Source: JAQVEM01 sp964556165 (lineage in GTDB: Bacteria > Actinomycetota > Humimicrobiia > Humimicrobiales > Humimicrobiaceae). Taken from it: a stretch of DNA of 64,000 bases. The notes under the pieces are model-generated. The model worked only from the letters and a program-made list of their open reading frames with translations. It made no database searches and had not been told where the DNA came from. The stretch's first letter is position 1. Each line of letters starts with the position of its first letter. A program made the position numbers and the translations under genes. Location: positions 1 to 64,000 of the forward strand of contig CAZKVH010000002.1 in NCBI GenBank assembly GCA_964556165.1, in the 5' to 3' direction. Shown here piece after piece: positions 1 to 9,053 of the stretch.

Positions 1-1
1 A

Positions 2-385
2 GATTTCGATCAACTTCTGGAAAGTGATGGTTTCCTGGAGATGTTTAATAGTTTTTACTACGATGACTCTGAAATCAAGGAAGTAAAAAAAGTGGAGGGT
101 AGCGGAAATCTTCTCTATATTTTATTAGAGACACCCGAGAAGCTCGAAGATGTGGAAGAATTTTATAAAAGTAAAAAGGTCCAGTCAATCTGGAGCAGGT
201 CTGAGATATTTGAAGAAAGCAAAGAAAGCCTTGAAGAACAATTTCTTGAAGAAGAAAGTGAAAATGTCCCGGTTTATAAATTTACCTATTACAGTGATAA
301 TAAAGATAAAATTGTAAACGTACTGGTAAAGGGGCTTGAAGAAAACAGAAGCCGAATAGTGATACTTTACTGGGATCTTCAGTAA
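2..385 (+). CDS. C-terminal part of an unidentified protein (5' end outside window)
   Basis: The frame is open from the first bases of the window to a TAA at 383-385. The first in-frame ATG at 41 has a GGAG directly abutting it, which is too close to act as an SD, so the protein probably begins upstream. The visible 127 residues are acidic and rich in Glu and Lys. They have alternating hydrophobic stretches near the end (around VPVYKFTYY and RIVILYWDLQ), suggesting a small alpha/beta C-terminal domain. I do not recognise the family. It ends 7 nt before xseA and is probably co-transcribed with it. No function is assigned. Confidence 0.55.
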   Translation, partial: DFDQLLESDGFLEMFNSFYYDDSEIKEVKKVEGSGNLLYILLETPEKLEDVEEFYKSKKVQSIWSRSEIFEESKESLEEQFLEEESENVPVYKFTYYSDNKDKIVNVLVKGLEENRSRIVILYWDLQ

Positions 386-392
386 GTTATAA

Positions 393-1775
393 ATGGAAGA
401 CTACTCTATTTCAAAAACAAAAGTCTACACGGTTAGTGAACTCAATCAGGATATAAAAAGAAATGTTGAAGCAGGTTATCCGGATATATGGGTGGAAGGA
501 GAGGTAAGTAACTTCTATTTTCATGATAAGAAACATATGTATTTTGACCTGAAGGATGAAAATTCTAAAATCAAAGTAGTTATGTTTCAAAATATTAACA
601 GAAATTTGATTTTTGATATAGAAGAGGGTTTACATATCCTGATAAATGGTTACATCTCCCTGTACGAAAAGAGAGGAGAATACCAGTTAGTAGCTATGGA
701 CGCCCGTCCTGTAGGCAAGGGAGCGCTTATTCTTGCATTTGAGCAGTTAAAAAAAAAGTTGGGCGAGAAAGGTTACTTTGATGTTATCAATAAGAAAAGT
801 ATACCTCTCCTGCCCGGGAGAATCGGTCTGGTAACATCAACTGGCGGCGCAGTTATAAGAGATATAATTTTAGTTCTTAAAGAAAGATTTGAAAATTTTC
901 ATCTTATAGTGAGGGATGTTAATGTACAGGGGATTACTTCCAGTGATGAGATATGCGAGGCGATAGATGAGCTCTGTGAATATGGTGTGGATGTAATAAT
1001 AATTGCAAGAGGCGGCGGTTCACTTGAAGATTTATGGGCATTTAATACGGAAAAAATAGCCGGGAAAATTTTTGAATGCCCTGTTCCAATTATATCCGCA
1101 ATTGGTCATGAAACAGATTATACTATTTCTGATTTTGTTGCAGATAGAAGGGCTGCAACACCCTCTGTTGCGGCAGAGATTGTTATATTGAATAAAAGGG
1201 AAACAGTTGAGAAGATAGAAACTATGGTTAAAAGGGCAAGGAGCCTTATAAGCTCAGAAGTTAAAATACGTAAAAAAGAGATATTACTTTTGATGAGAAG
1301 AAGAATCTTCGCCAGGCCAGAAACGCTTCTTGATAGGTTTAACCAGGTTGTGGGCGAGTTGAATATAAGGCTGGAAAGAGATATCGGAGCTAATTTAAAA
1401 ACGGTAGAAAATAATCTAATAAATATATGCAGGCTGATAGATAAGAAAAATATAATTGATAAAATTTATTCTTTTAAAACTGTAATAAAGAATTCGGATA
1501 TCAGGTTAATTTCGACTGTGAATAATTATATTAATTTAAAGAAAAGTAAAATAAAATATATTATGGGCAAAATAGCTGACAGGAATCCAGTTAATATACT
1601 TGAGAGGGGTTTTGCTTTATTATATGGTGTGGAGAAAGACAGGAGCATAAAAAGTGTCAGGGAAGTTAATGTTGACCAGGCGGTCAGGATATTATTAAGA
1701 GATGGAGTGCTCAGCGCTAGAATATTTGATAAAATTTATAAAAAGATAGAGCCAGGTTTTAAAAATGAAAATTGA
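393..1775 (+). CDS. xseA: Exodeoxyribonuclease VII large subunit
   Basis: This 460-residue protein is the catalytic subunit of ExoVII, which degrades single-stranded DNA into oligonucleotides in both directions. An N-terminal OB-fold (about residues 12-105, with IWVEGEVSNF and a KHMYFDLKD stretch) precedes the catalytic core. The core contains RIGLVTSTGGAVIRD, the glycine-rich IIIARGGGSLEDLWAFN and a PIISAIGHETD stretch, all characteristic of the family. A basic coiled-coil region follows, then the ILERGFALLYG motif near the C terminus. Length is normal for the family. It overlaps xseB by 11 nt, so the two subunits are translationally coupled. Its position directly ahead of the dcw cluster is not a standard part of that cluster. 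Confidence 0.96.
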   Translation: MEDYSISKTKVYTVSELNQDIKRNVEAGYPDIWVEGEVSNFYFHDKKHMYFDLKDENSKIKVVMFQNINRNLIFDIEEGLHILINGYISLYEKRGEYQLVAMDARPVGKGALILAFEQLKKKLGEKGYFDVINKKSIPLLPGRIGLVTSTGGAVIRDIILVLKERFENFHLIVRDVNVQGITSSDEICEAIDELCEYGVDVIIIARGGGSLEDLWAFNTEKIAGKIFECPVPIISAIGHETDYTISDFVADRRAATPSVAAEIVILNKRETVEKIETMVKRARSLISSEVKIRKKEILLLMRRRIFARPETLLDRFNQVVGELNIRLERDIGANLKTVENNLINICRLIDKKNIIDKIYSFKTVIKNSDIRLISTVNNYINLKKSKIKYIMGKIADRNPVNILERGFALLYGVEKDRSIKSVREVNVDQAVRILLRDGVLSARIFDKIYKKIEPGFKNEN

Positions 1776-2004
1776 AGAAATGAGTTTCGAGGAATCTATT
1801 AAAAAGTTAGAGGAGATTGTCAGAGAATTAGAGGACGAAAATATATCTCTGGAAGATTCAATGAAGAAGTTTGAGTTAGGTATAAAGCTTTCTTCTAACT
1901 GTCTTAAGAAGCTAAATGAAGCCGAGAATAGGATAGAGGAACTTACCAGGTCAGAAGATGGAAAATTGATTGCCCGGGAGCTTAATTTAGAAAAAGAGAA
2001 TTAA
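1765..2004 (+). CDS. xseB: Exodeoxyribonuclease VII small subunit
   Basis: This 79-residue, mostly helical acidic protein has the family pattern: MSFEESIKKLEEIVRELE, then the ISLEDSMKKFELGIKLS helix, then a coiled-coil. The small subunit binds the helical region of XseA and is needed for a stable ExoVII complex. The start lies inside the 3' end of xseA (11-nt overlap), which fits coupled translation. A gap of about 190 nt without coding signal follows before the mraZ promoter, so xseAB and the dcw cluster are probably separate transcription units. Confidence 0.94.
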   Translation: MKIEEMSFEESIKKLEEIVRELEDENISLEDSMKKFELGIKLSSNCLKKLNEAENRIEELTRSEDGKLIARELNLEKEN

Positions 2005-2196
2005 TTTTTTAAATAAAAAAATAATTTTTTTTATTTTACCTCAAATATCTATAATTTATTATTTATAGCCTCAATCAATATATAGTGCATTTTTTATAGA
2101 GTCTATACAGAATCAGCCATATATAGTTATATAATCATATTAAAAAAATGTTAGATTAAATAATCATACATAAATCTATATTTTTTTAAATAATAG

Positions 2197-2225
2197 TTTA
2201 CAAATTGTCTGCAATGTGTTATCTT
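2197..2225 (+). promoter_or_regulatory. Predicted sigma-70-type promoter of the dcw cluster
   Basis: TTTACA at 2197-2202 and TATCTT at 2220-2225 are separated by exactly 17 nt. Transcription would begin near 2232, about 65 nt before the mraZ start. It sits in a long AT-rich gap after xseB and is the only good match just upstream of mraZ. Transcription start not known. Confidence 0.55.
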
Positions 2226-2230
2226 ATTGA

Positions 2231-2293
2231 TTAAAAGTGGAGCGAAATGGTTAGAAAATGAGCTAAAAACCTTTAAATGGTTAATAAATGGGG
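2231..2293 (+). promoter_or_regulatory. Candidate MraZ operator: TGG-type boxes at 10-bp spacing
   Basis: AAGTGG ends at 2240 and AAATGG ends at 2250. AAATG ends at 2260, AAATGG at 2280 and AAATG (followed by GGG) at 2290, with one 10-bp register skipped. Known MraZ proteins bind direct repeats with a TGG core (TGGGN in E. coli, AAAGTG-type in Mycoplasma) repeated once per helical turn ahead of mraZ. Position, spacing and core all agree, so this is probably the autoregulatory site of the cluster. Binding itself is inferred. Confidence 0.5.
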
Positions 2294-2298
2294 AAGAG

Positions 2299-2733
2299 AT
2301 GTTTTTAGGCGAATATCACAGGACAATTGATAATAAAGGAAGAATCTTTATCCCGGCAAAATTTAGAGAAGATTTGATAAAAGGCATTGTTATGTCAAAG
2401 GGGTTTGACGAGAAGTGCCTTTTTTTGTTTTCAAAGGAAAGCTGGAAAAAGCTTGAAGAAAAAATAATGGCAAATAAAGTTGCGGAGAGAAGCATTCAGC
2501 AGTTTTCTAGATGGTTTTTTTCTTCTGCAACTGAAGAAACAATGGATCAGCAGGGTAGAACCAGGATACCTCAGATTTTAATTGAATATGCAGGATTCAA
2601 AAAAGATATTGTTATGGTGGGTGTTTCGGATAGGGCAGAAATATGGTCTAAAGAATTATGGGAGGAATATTACAAAAAAGCTGATGCACAGTTTATGGGT
2701 GATAAGAATGCTTTTGAGCAATTACGGTTTTAA
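2299..2733 (+). CDS. mraZ: Transcriptional regulator MraZ
   Basis: This 144-residue protein has two AbrB/SpoVT-like swapped-hairpin DNA-binding halves. The first is MFLGEYHRTIDNKGRIFIPA and the second has TMDQQGRTRIPQILIEYAG; both carry the paired D-x-x-GR-(I/T)-x-IP signature. The family forms rings that bind repeats upstream of its own gene and repress the division cluster. I chose the ATG at 2299 because a GGGGA lies just ahead of it and because MraZ proteins begin with this MFxGEY-type sequence. An in-frame TTG at 2227 would add 24 residues unlike the family and would overlap the operator. It heads the dcw cluster, with rsmH 12 nt downstream. Confidence 0.95.
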   Translation: MFLGEYHRTIDNKGRIFIPAKFREDLIKGIVMSKGFDEKCLFLFSKESWKKLEEKIMANKVAERSIQQFSRWFFSSATEETMDQQGRTRIPQILIEYAGFKKDIVMVGVSDRAEIWSKELWEEYYKKADAQFMGDKNAFEQLRF

Positions 2734-2745
2734 AGAGTGTTAAAA

Positions 2746-3690
2746 ATGAACCCGGAAGGAATTCACAAACCGGTTCTTTTAAAGGAGGTTTTATATTATT
2801 TAAACTTAAAGCAGGGAAATATCATTTTTGACGGAACACTTGGCGGTGCTGGTCATACTGTAGAAATTATTAAAGCCATTGCCCCCACAGGCAGAGTAAT
2901 CGGAGTCGATCTTCATAGCCAGGCTATAAGCACCGCCGCCATCAAACTGAAAGAATTTATTGACAGGGTAATTCTGATAAATGATAACTTTGCGAATGTA
3001 AAATGTATACTCAATAAATTAAATATAAAAGAAATTGATGGCATGTTACTTGACCTGGGATTATCTTCTTTCCTGATTGAGAAATCAGAAAGGGGATTTA
3101 GTTATCTCAGGAATGAAAAGTTAGATATGAGGTTCGGGGATGAGGGCAGGATGGACGCTTATTACGTAGTAAATAAATATCAGGAGAAGAAATTGGAGGA
3201 AATTTTCCGGGAATACGGCGAGGAAAGGTGGTCCAGAAGTATTGCAAGAAATATAGTTAATCACAGAGTAGATAAGGATATAAAGACAACAGGCGAGCTT
3301 GTGGATATCATAAAGGGCTCGATACCTCATAAATACAGGTATAAAAAAGGAGGCCACCCGGCAAAGAGGATATTTCAGGCGATAAGGGTGGAAGTTAATA
3401 GGGAAATTGATAATTTAACTAAAGCTATTGAAGACGGCTTTGAAGTTCTGAAGAGTGGAGGAAGGATGCTCGTAATATCCTATCATTCTATTGAAGATAG
3501 GATTGTAAAGAAAAAATTTTTAGAATATGGAGGCATTTGTACAACTTCACCTTACATTCCGGACTATGGATGCGTCAATCAGAAAAAAGCCAGGATAATT
3601 ACAAAGAAGGTTGTAAGGCCGTCAGATGAAGAAATTAAAATAAATCCGCGCTCCAGAGGCGCAAAAATGAGGGTTTTAGAAAAGCTTTGA
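2746..3690 (+). CDS. rsmH: 16S rRNA (cytosine-1402-N4)-methyltransferase
   Basis: RsmH (MraW) methylates N4 of C1402 in the 16S rRNA decoding centre using S-adenosylmethionine. The 314-residue protein shows HKPVLLKEVLYYL at the start, the SAM-binding FDGTLGGAGHT, then MLLDLGLSSF and ERGFSY. Further on are the helix with HPAKRIFQAIRVEVN and the VISYHSIEDRIVKKKF motif. The start could also be a GTG at 2737, three codons earlier; the ATG at 2746 has GAGTG at a usable distance. It is second in the dcw cluster, its standard place next to mraZ. Confidence 0.96.
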   Translation: MNPEGIHKPVLLKEVLYYLNLKQGNIIFDGTLGGAGHTVEIIKAIAPTGRVIGVDLHSQAISTAAIKLKEFIDRVILINDNFANVKCILNKLNIKEIDGMLLDLGLSSFLIEKSERGFSYLRNEKLDMRFGDEGRMDAYYVVNKYQEKKLEEIFREYGEERWSRSIARNIVNHRVDKDIKTTGELVDIIKGSIPHKYRYKKGGHPAKRIFQAIRVEVNREIDNLTKAIEDGFEVLKSGGRMLVISYHSIEDRIVKKKFLEYGGICTTSPYIPDYGCVNQKKARIITKKVVRPSDEEIKINPRSRGAKMRVLEKL

Positions 3691-3733
3691 ACGGATGTTT
3701 TATTTATAAATATTTAAAAAGAGATTTTATAAA

Positions 3734-4273
3734 ATGAATCTTGGATTGGCAGAAAAACAGGAATTATATAGAGGAAGAACAAAACCACTTTTATATCTGG
3801 TAAAAACAGAAGGTGGCAGAAATACTTATAAGAATGTAGTGTATACAGGAAGCGGTTTATTCTATATTTTTGTTCTAATAATTATTCTGGCCTGCATGGG
3901 GCTGCTTTTAAATGTTGGCTTAAAGATACAGGTTACAAATTATCAGAAGGAAATAAACGAAATAAATGAAATGATTTTACTGGAGAATGAAAGAAAGGAT
4001 AGGCTTGGACTAAAGATATCTGAGCTAAAGTCACCGGCGAGAATTATTGAGGTTGCCCGGAATGATTTAAATATGAATATAGCAAAAGACTCGATGTTAG
4101 TTGAAATATCATCAAACGACGAACTTGATAATAATGCGAAGATAAACGATTATATAGCAAGGAATACAGATGAAGTTGATACAAATTATAATGGTTTTCT
4201 GGATACCTTTTACTATATCCAGGACATAGCAATGGTGGTTTCAGAAGGAGTTTTGACATTTTTTATTCCGTGA
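3734..4273 (+). CDS. ftsL: FtsL-type septum formation protein
   Basis: This is a bitopic membrane protein of 179 residues. A cytoplasmic N-terminal stretch of about 42 residues is followed by one transmembrane helix (about 43-64, hydrophobic FYIFVLIIILACMGLLL). A coiled-coil of about 40 residues then ends in SPARIIEVARNDLNMN, the short signature that closes the FtsL/DivIC fold. FtsL joins DivIC/FtsB and FtsQ in the divisome and helps activate FtsW-FtsI. Its place between rsmH and ftsI is the standard position of ftsL. An extra C-terminal tail of about 60 residues, ending in a hydrophobic stretch, is unusual for the family. Confidence 0.8.
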   Translation: MNLGLAEKQELYRGRTKPLLYLVKTEGGRNTYKNVVYTGSGLFYIFVLIIILACMGLLLNVGLKIQVTNYQKEINEINEMILLENERKDRLGLKISELKSPARIIEVARNDLNMNIAKDSMLVEISSNDELDNNAKINDYIARNTDEVDTNYNGFLDTFYYIQDIAMVVSEGVLTFFIP

Positions 4274-4293
4274 TTAATATGTTAGTTTAAAAA

Positions 4294-5997
4294 ATGCTTG
4301 ATAGAAAAAATAATAATAAGGTAAACAGGAGAAGAATATATTTCCTGTTTATTTTATTTTTAATGGCTTTTTTATTAATAATTTATAGGCTTGTTACTAT
4401 TCAGTATTTAAATGCTTCAGAATATGAAAGTTATGCCGAATATCAGCATACCGGTCAGTTCGTTCTTACTGCAAAAAGGGGAGAGATACTTGATAGAAAT
4501 GGAGTTGAGCTGGCAGTTAGCTTAAATGAGCGCACGGTTTATGCGAATCCAAAAGAAGTTCTTGATTTAGAGTATGAGGCTGAAGTTCTTGCCGAGATAC
4601 TGGAGATTGATGTTGAAGAAATAAAAGGGAAACTTGGTGATGAAGAGCTTGGTTTTGTATATATACAGAGGAAGGTTTCAGCAGAAAAAGCTGAAAGAAT
4701 TGCAGAACGCAATCTTCCCGGTATATATATGCAGAATGAGTCCAGGAGATATTATCCCCTGGGAGATATTGCTTCGTCAGTGATTGGATTTACCGGTGTA
4801 GATAATGTAGGCCTTTCTGGTGTTGAGCTTCAATATGAAAAGATTTTAAGAGGTATTGACATAACTGTTGTTGCCGAAAAGGATGTTTTCGGTAATATAA
4901 TTCCTGTAGAAGAGAACAGCTATGGTGAACCGATAGATGGAAAAGATGTTATTCTTACTATTGATTCTCAGATTCAATATATAGTTCAGCAGAAGCTTGA
5001 GGAGATTGTATCGGAATATAATGCAATCAGGGCAATTTCTGTAGTAATGGATCCTGAAACTGGCCAGATTTATGCAATGGCTTCTTATCCGGGTTTTGAT
5101 TTGAATGATTATCAGGAGGCTGATCCGGAATTATTATATACAATACAGGGGATATCATATACATATGAGCCCGGTTCAACTTTCAAAATTGTTAATGTAG
5201 CCTCAGCGCTGGAAAATGATTCTGTGGGCAGGTATCAGGTATTCAGCCTGGCCCCCTCTATTAAAGTAGGAGATAGGGTTATAAAAGAGATATTCAGAAC
5301 CTATAGAATAGATTACAGCACGGAAGAGATTATAAAACATTCCAGCAATGTAGGCGCAGTTACAATTGCTCTTAGTATGGGTGAAAGAAAATTCTGGGAA
5401 GGCATAAAACAATTTGGATTTGGCAGCTTGACAGGTATAGAATTACCTGGTGAAGAAAAGGGTATTTTTCATGATTATAAAACATGGCCCTCGTCCACAA
5501 TAGGTGCTCTGGCAATAGGTCAGAGTATTTCTGTAACTCCAATTCAGCTGCTGAGGGCTGCTTGCGCTATTGCTAATGGCGGTTATCTTGTTGATCCTAC
5601 TATTGTAAAGGAAATAGAATTATTGGAAAATGAACGAAGTGGTATAGATTTATGCGAGACAGACAGAGTCATAAGTCAGGAAACGGCTGATGCGGTTAAA
5701 GATATGATGCTTGCCGTGGTGGATGGAGGGACAGGAACGAGAGCGCAAATTGAGGGAGTGAAGGTATGCGGGAAAACAGGTACTGCCGAGAAAGCAAACA
5801 AGAATGGATTGGGGTATGATGAAGGCAGGCAAATAACTTCCTTTATTGGATTTGCTCCTTATGAAGAGCCACGGGTAGCAGTAATTGTAGTGGTGGATGA
5901 GCCACAGGGCGGAAGTAACGAAATCTGGGGTGGAACAGTTGCTGCTCCGGCTTTTAAGGATATAATGGATTTTTCCTTGAACAGGTTGAAATTATAA
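4294..5997 (+). CDS. ftsI: Class B penicillin-binding protein, septal transpeptidase
   Basis: This 567-residue transpeptidase crosslinks septal peptidoglycan as partner of FtsW. One N-terminal transmembrane helix (about 16-34) is followed by a PBP dimerisation domain containing KRGEILDRNG. The transpeptidase domain carries all three active-site motifs: S295-T-F-K298, S350-S-N352 and K494-T-G496. There are no C-terminal PASTA domains, so it resembles plain FtsI/PBP2b rather than the SpoVD or PBP2x types. It follows ftsL by 20 nt. A non-coding AT-rich gap of 130 nt separates it from murE. Confidence 0.93.
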   Translation: MLDRKNNNKVNRRRIYFLFILFLMAFLLIIYRLVTIQYLNASEYESYAEYQHTGQFVLTAKRGEILDRNGVELAVSLNERTVYANPKEVLDLEYEAEVLAEILEIDVEEIKGKLGDEELGFVYIQRKVSAEKAERIAERNLPGIYMQNESRRYYPLGDIASSVIGFTGVDNVGLSGVELQYEKILRGIDITVVAEKDVFGNIIPVEENSYGEPIDGKDVILTIDSQIQYIVQQKLEEIVSEYNAIRAISVVMDPETGQIYAMASYPGFDLNDYQEADPELLYTIQGISYTYEPGSTFKIVNVASALENDSVGRYQVFSLAPSIKVGDRVIKEIFRTYRIDYSTEEIIKHSSNVGAVTIALSMGERKFWEGIKQFGFGSLTGIELPGEEKGIFHDYKTWPSSTIGALAIGQSISVTPIQLLRAACAIANGGYLVDPTIVKEIELLENERSGIDLCETDRVISQETADAVKDMMLAVVDGGTGTRAQIEGVKVCGKTGTAEKANKNGLGYDEGRQITSFIGFAPYEEPRVAVIVVVDEPQGGSNEIWGGTVAAPAFKDIMDFSLNRLKL

Positions 5998-6127
5998 TAA
6001 GAGGAATAAAGGAAATTATTAATATTGATTTCTGGATAGTTATATAAAGTTTTTGACTTTATATAAATATAATTGAGCATAAAGCAAAATTAAATAAAGT
6101 TTAATATTTATTCTTGTTAATTATAAA

Positions 6128-7612
6128 ATGAAATTAAAAGATTTATTAAAAGAAGTGAGTTATAAAAAAATTTATGGGAATGATGATGTTGATATTGCAG
6201 ATATCTCTATAAATTCTAAAAATGTAACAAAAGGGAGTCTCTTTATAGCGATTAAAGGTTTTAAGCATGATGGACACGATTTTATTAAGGAAGCAATTTA
6301 TGGAGGGGCTTCTGGAATAGTAGTCCAGAAAAGGGTAGATGTTTCTTCTCCTGTTGCACAGGTTGTTGTTAATAATACCCGTGAAGTATTACCCGCAGTG
6401 TGCAGGAATTTTTATAAAAACCCGACAGAACTACTAAAATTAATAGGAATTACAGGGACAAATGGGAAGACAACCACCTGTTATTTGGTAGATTCTATCT
6501 TAAGGAGTGCAGGAATTAAGACCTCGCTTATTACCACTGTTAAATCTTTACTGGATGGAAATGAGGTTTTATTTAGTCGCACCACCCCGGAGTCTTTAGA
6601 TTTAAATGATTTCTTTTATAAAAGCAGCGAGCGTGGAGTTGAGGCTGCATGCATGGAGGTATCTTCTCATTCAGTAGATTTGCACAGGATTGATTATCTT
6701 GATTTTGAATATTTCATATTTACCAATCTTTCACAGGACCACCTGGATTACCACGGGGATATGAGGAATTATTTTGCTGCAAAGAAAAAGTTGTTTTTAA
6801 AGGAGTATAGAAGTTTGTACGGTGGGAAAAAAGCGGTTATAAATATAGACGATGTTTATGGAAAGGAAATTTTTAATGAAACTGATTTAGATAAAATATC
6901 TTATTCTATTAAGTCTGGAAATGCAGATATATGGCCTACCGGTATTAAAAATACTATTTCAGGAATTAATATGACAATAAATACTTCCCGCGGATTGAAA
7001 TTAAATATTTCTTCCCCTTTGTGCGGTTACTTTAATGTATATAATATTATGGCAGCCGTTAGTGTATGTATGGATATGGAAATAGATAAGAAATATATAA
7101 AAGAAGGAATAAGCTCGATGAATGGAGTTAAGGGAAGGTTTGAAAAGATATATTACAATGGCAGATTTTCGGTGATAGTGGATTACGCGCATACTCCTGA
7201 TGGTCTTGAGAATGTACTTAAAACTGCACGCCAGATATTGCAGGACAGGGGGAAAATAATTTGTGTTTTTGGTTGCGGCGGAGACAGGGATAAAGGTAAA
7301 AGGAGCATAATGGGCAGGATTTCGGGAACTTATGCTGATTACACTATTATAACCTCGGATAATCCGAGATCCGAGGAACCTATTTCAATAATAAATATGA
7401 TAGAAAGAGGAATAAAGAATATCAGTAACAGGGGTTATATCAAAGAAACTGATAGGAAAAAAGCCATATTTAAGGCCCTTGAGATGGCAGGTAAAAATGA
7501 TATGGTTATAATAGCAGGAAAGGGTCACGAGAGTTATCAGGAGTTTAAGAATTATAAACTTCCGTTTTGTGACTGGGAAGTAGTTGATGAGTGGGTGAAG
7601 CAGAAGAAATGA
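6128..7612 (+). CDS. murE: UDP-MurNAc-tripeptide synthetase, meso-diaminopimelate type
   Basis: MurE adds the third stem-peptide residue to UDP-MurNAc-L-Ala-D-Glu in the cytoplasm, using ATP. The 494-residue protein has the ATP-binding GITGTNGKTTT, a YAHTPDGLENVL stretch and a GHESYQEF motif near the end. The substrate-selecting loop reads D411-N-P-R414, the sequence of meso-DAP-adding enzymes; lysine-adding MurE has a different residue here. This is the best evidence in the window for DAP-type peptidoglycan. The stop codon overlaps the murF start by 4 nt (ATGA). Confidence 0.96.
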   Translation: MKLKDLLKEVSYKKIYGNDDVDIADISINSKNVTKGSLFIAIKGFKHDGHDFIKEAIYGGASGIVVQKRVDVSSPVAQVVVNNTREVLPAVCRNFYKNPTELLKLIGITGTNGKTTTCYLVDSILRSAGIKTSLITTVKSLLDGNEVLFSRTTPESLDLNDFFYKSSERGVEAACMEVSSHSVDLHRIDYLDFEYFIFTNLSQDHLDYHGDMRNYFAAKKKLFLKEYRSLYGGKKAVINIDDVYGKEIFNETDLDKISYSIKSGNADIWPTGIKNTISGINMTINTSRGLKLNISSPLCGYFNVYNIMAAVSVCMDMEIDKKYIKEGISSMNGVKGRFEKIYYNGRFSVIVDYAHTPDGLENVLKTARQILQDRGKIICVFGCGGDRDKGKRSIMGRISGTYADYTIITSDNPRSEEPISIINMIERGIKNISNRGYIKETDRKKAIFKALEMAGKNDMVIIAGKGHESYQEFKNYKLPFCDWEVVDEWVKQKK

Positions 7613-9039
7613 AAGAAAAAATAAAAGTTAGAGATATTTTATCCTGGTCAGGCTCAAGGATGATCTCAGGGTCCGAGGAATCCTATATTCATAATATTTC
7701 TACTGATTCAAGAACATTAAGAAGAGGAGATTTTTTCGTTCCTCTTATGGGGGAGAATTATAATGGTAATGATTTTATAGGGACGGCCCTGGGAAAGAAG
7801 GCCGCAGGTTTTGTATTCGAATCAAATAATATAGGAAATCTGGAGCTATGGCGGAAGAAAGCAGAAGATGAAAATTTAAAGGATGTTATGATTCTTGAGT
7901 CCGGGAATAATTTAGATTTTCTAAAGAAGATTGCCTATAATTATATAAGAAAATTAAAGCCCTATGTGATAGGAATAACTGGAAGTACCGGTAAAACTAC
8001 AACCAAAAATTTTATTGTAAGTGTTTTAAGCAGAGGGCACAGAGTTGAATTTACTCCTAAAAATTATAATACTGAGATTGGTGTATCAAAATCAATTCTC
8101 GAAATTAAGAGAGATACAGAATTCTTTATAGCCGAAATGGGGATGAGAGGCAAAGACCAGATAAAAGTCCTGGCGGATATGTGTAATTTAAATCTGGGAG
8201 TAATTACCGGTATCGGACAGTCTCATACGGCTTTTTTTGAAAGTTTAGAGGAAATAGCACTTGCCAAAGCAGAGATAGCGGAAATTATAACGAAAAATGA
8301 AGGGGTTTTATTTTTAAACAACGATGATGAATACAGTGATTTTATAGAAGAAAAGGTCGGTTGCAGAGTTATAAAGTTTGGCAGGGATAGCAATTTATCT
8401 TTTAATTTCAAGGAAAAAGAGATTGATAATATGGGTAGATTTACCTTTAGCATGTTTAATGGTGAAAATAAGGTTATAGATATAAAGTTAAGCATACCCG
8501 GTTATCATAATATTTATAATGCCTGCAGTGCAGCAGCGGTAGCCCTGCATCTGGGTGTAAGTGCGAGGGATGTAAAAAGAGGAATTGAGGAAGCAGTTAT
8601 AGAGAAATCAAGGATGGAGATTATAAAAAAGAGAGACAGGGTAGTCATAGATGATTGCTATAATTCAAACCCTGTTTCTGTTAAAGGAGCAATTGATACA
8701 CTTGTTTTAGCTTCAAAAAAAAGTGGCATGAGAAGCGTAGCAATACTTGGAGATATGCTGGAGCTGGGAAGCGATTCGCAAGTGTTACATGAAGAAATTG
8801 GCAGGTATTTATGTGAAAAAAATGTTGAAGTACTGGTAGCTGTTGGCGAATTTGCTAAAAGTATTTATGATGGCTATAAGAATGCCTGTAATTCCAGTAA
8901 AAATAAAAACGAGTCCTATTATTTTGCCAGTAAAAAAGAATTGTATAAAAAAATAGGCAGTTTATTTAAGGCTAAAGATTTAATACTCGTGAAAGGTTCC
9001 AGAGCAAAAAGGATGGAAGATATTATTAACCTGATATAG
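7609..9039 (+). CDS. murF: UDP-MurNAc-pentapeptide synthetase (D-Ala-D-Ala adding)
   Basis: MurF joins D-Ala-D-Ala to the UDP-MurNAc-tripeptide, completing the cytoplasmic pentapeptide. The 476-residue protein has an N-terminal Mur ligase domain, the ATP-binding GITGSTGKTTTKNF, FIAEMGMRGKDQI, and the DDCYNSNPVS loop. I chose the ATG at 7609, which overlaps the murE stop in an ATGA arrangement and has a purine-rich AGAAG ahead. A GTG at 7591 is an alternative, six codons longer. It lies within the uninterrupted murE-murF-mraY-murD run. Confidence 0.96.
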   Translation: MKEKIKVRDILSWSGSRMISGSEESYIHNISTDSRTLRRGDFFVPLMGENYNGNDFIGTALGKKAAGFVFESNNIGNLELWRKKAEDENLKDVMILESGNNLDFLKKIAYNYIRKLKPYVIGITGSTGKTTTKNFIVSVLSRGHRVEFTPKNYNTEIGVSKSILEIKRDTEFFIAEMGMRGKDQIKVLADMCNLNLGVITGIGQSHTAFFESLEEIALAKAEIAEIITKNEGVLFLNNDDEYSDFIEEKVGCRVIKFGRDSNLSFNFKEKEIDNMGRFTFSMFNGENKVIDIKLSIPGYHNIYNACSAAAVALHLGVSARDVKRGIEEAVIEKSRMEIIKKRDRVVIDDCYNSNPVSVKGAIDTLVLASKKSGMRSVAILGDMLELGSDSQVLHEEIGRYLCEKNVEVLVAVGEFAKSIYDGYKNACNSSKNKNESYYFASKKELYKKIGSLFKAKDLILVKGSRAKRMEDIINLI

Positions 9040-9053
9040 ATAGGAATTAATAA

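Noticed and set aside
2227..2298. N-terminal extension of MraZ from a TTG at 2227
   Set aside because: The added residues do not look like MraZ, they cover the phased repeat array, and the ATG at 2299 has a proper SD and the family N terminus.
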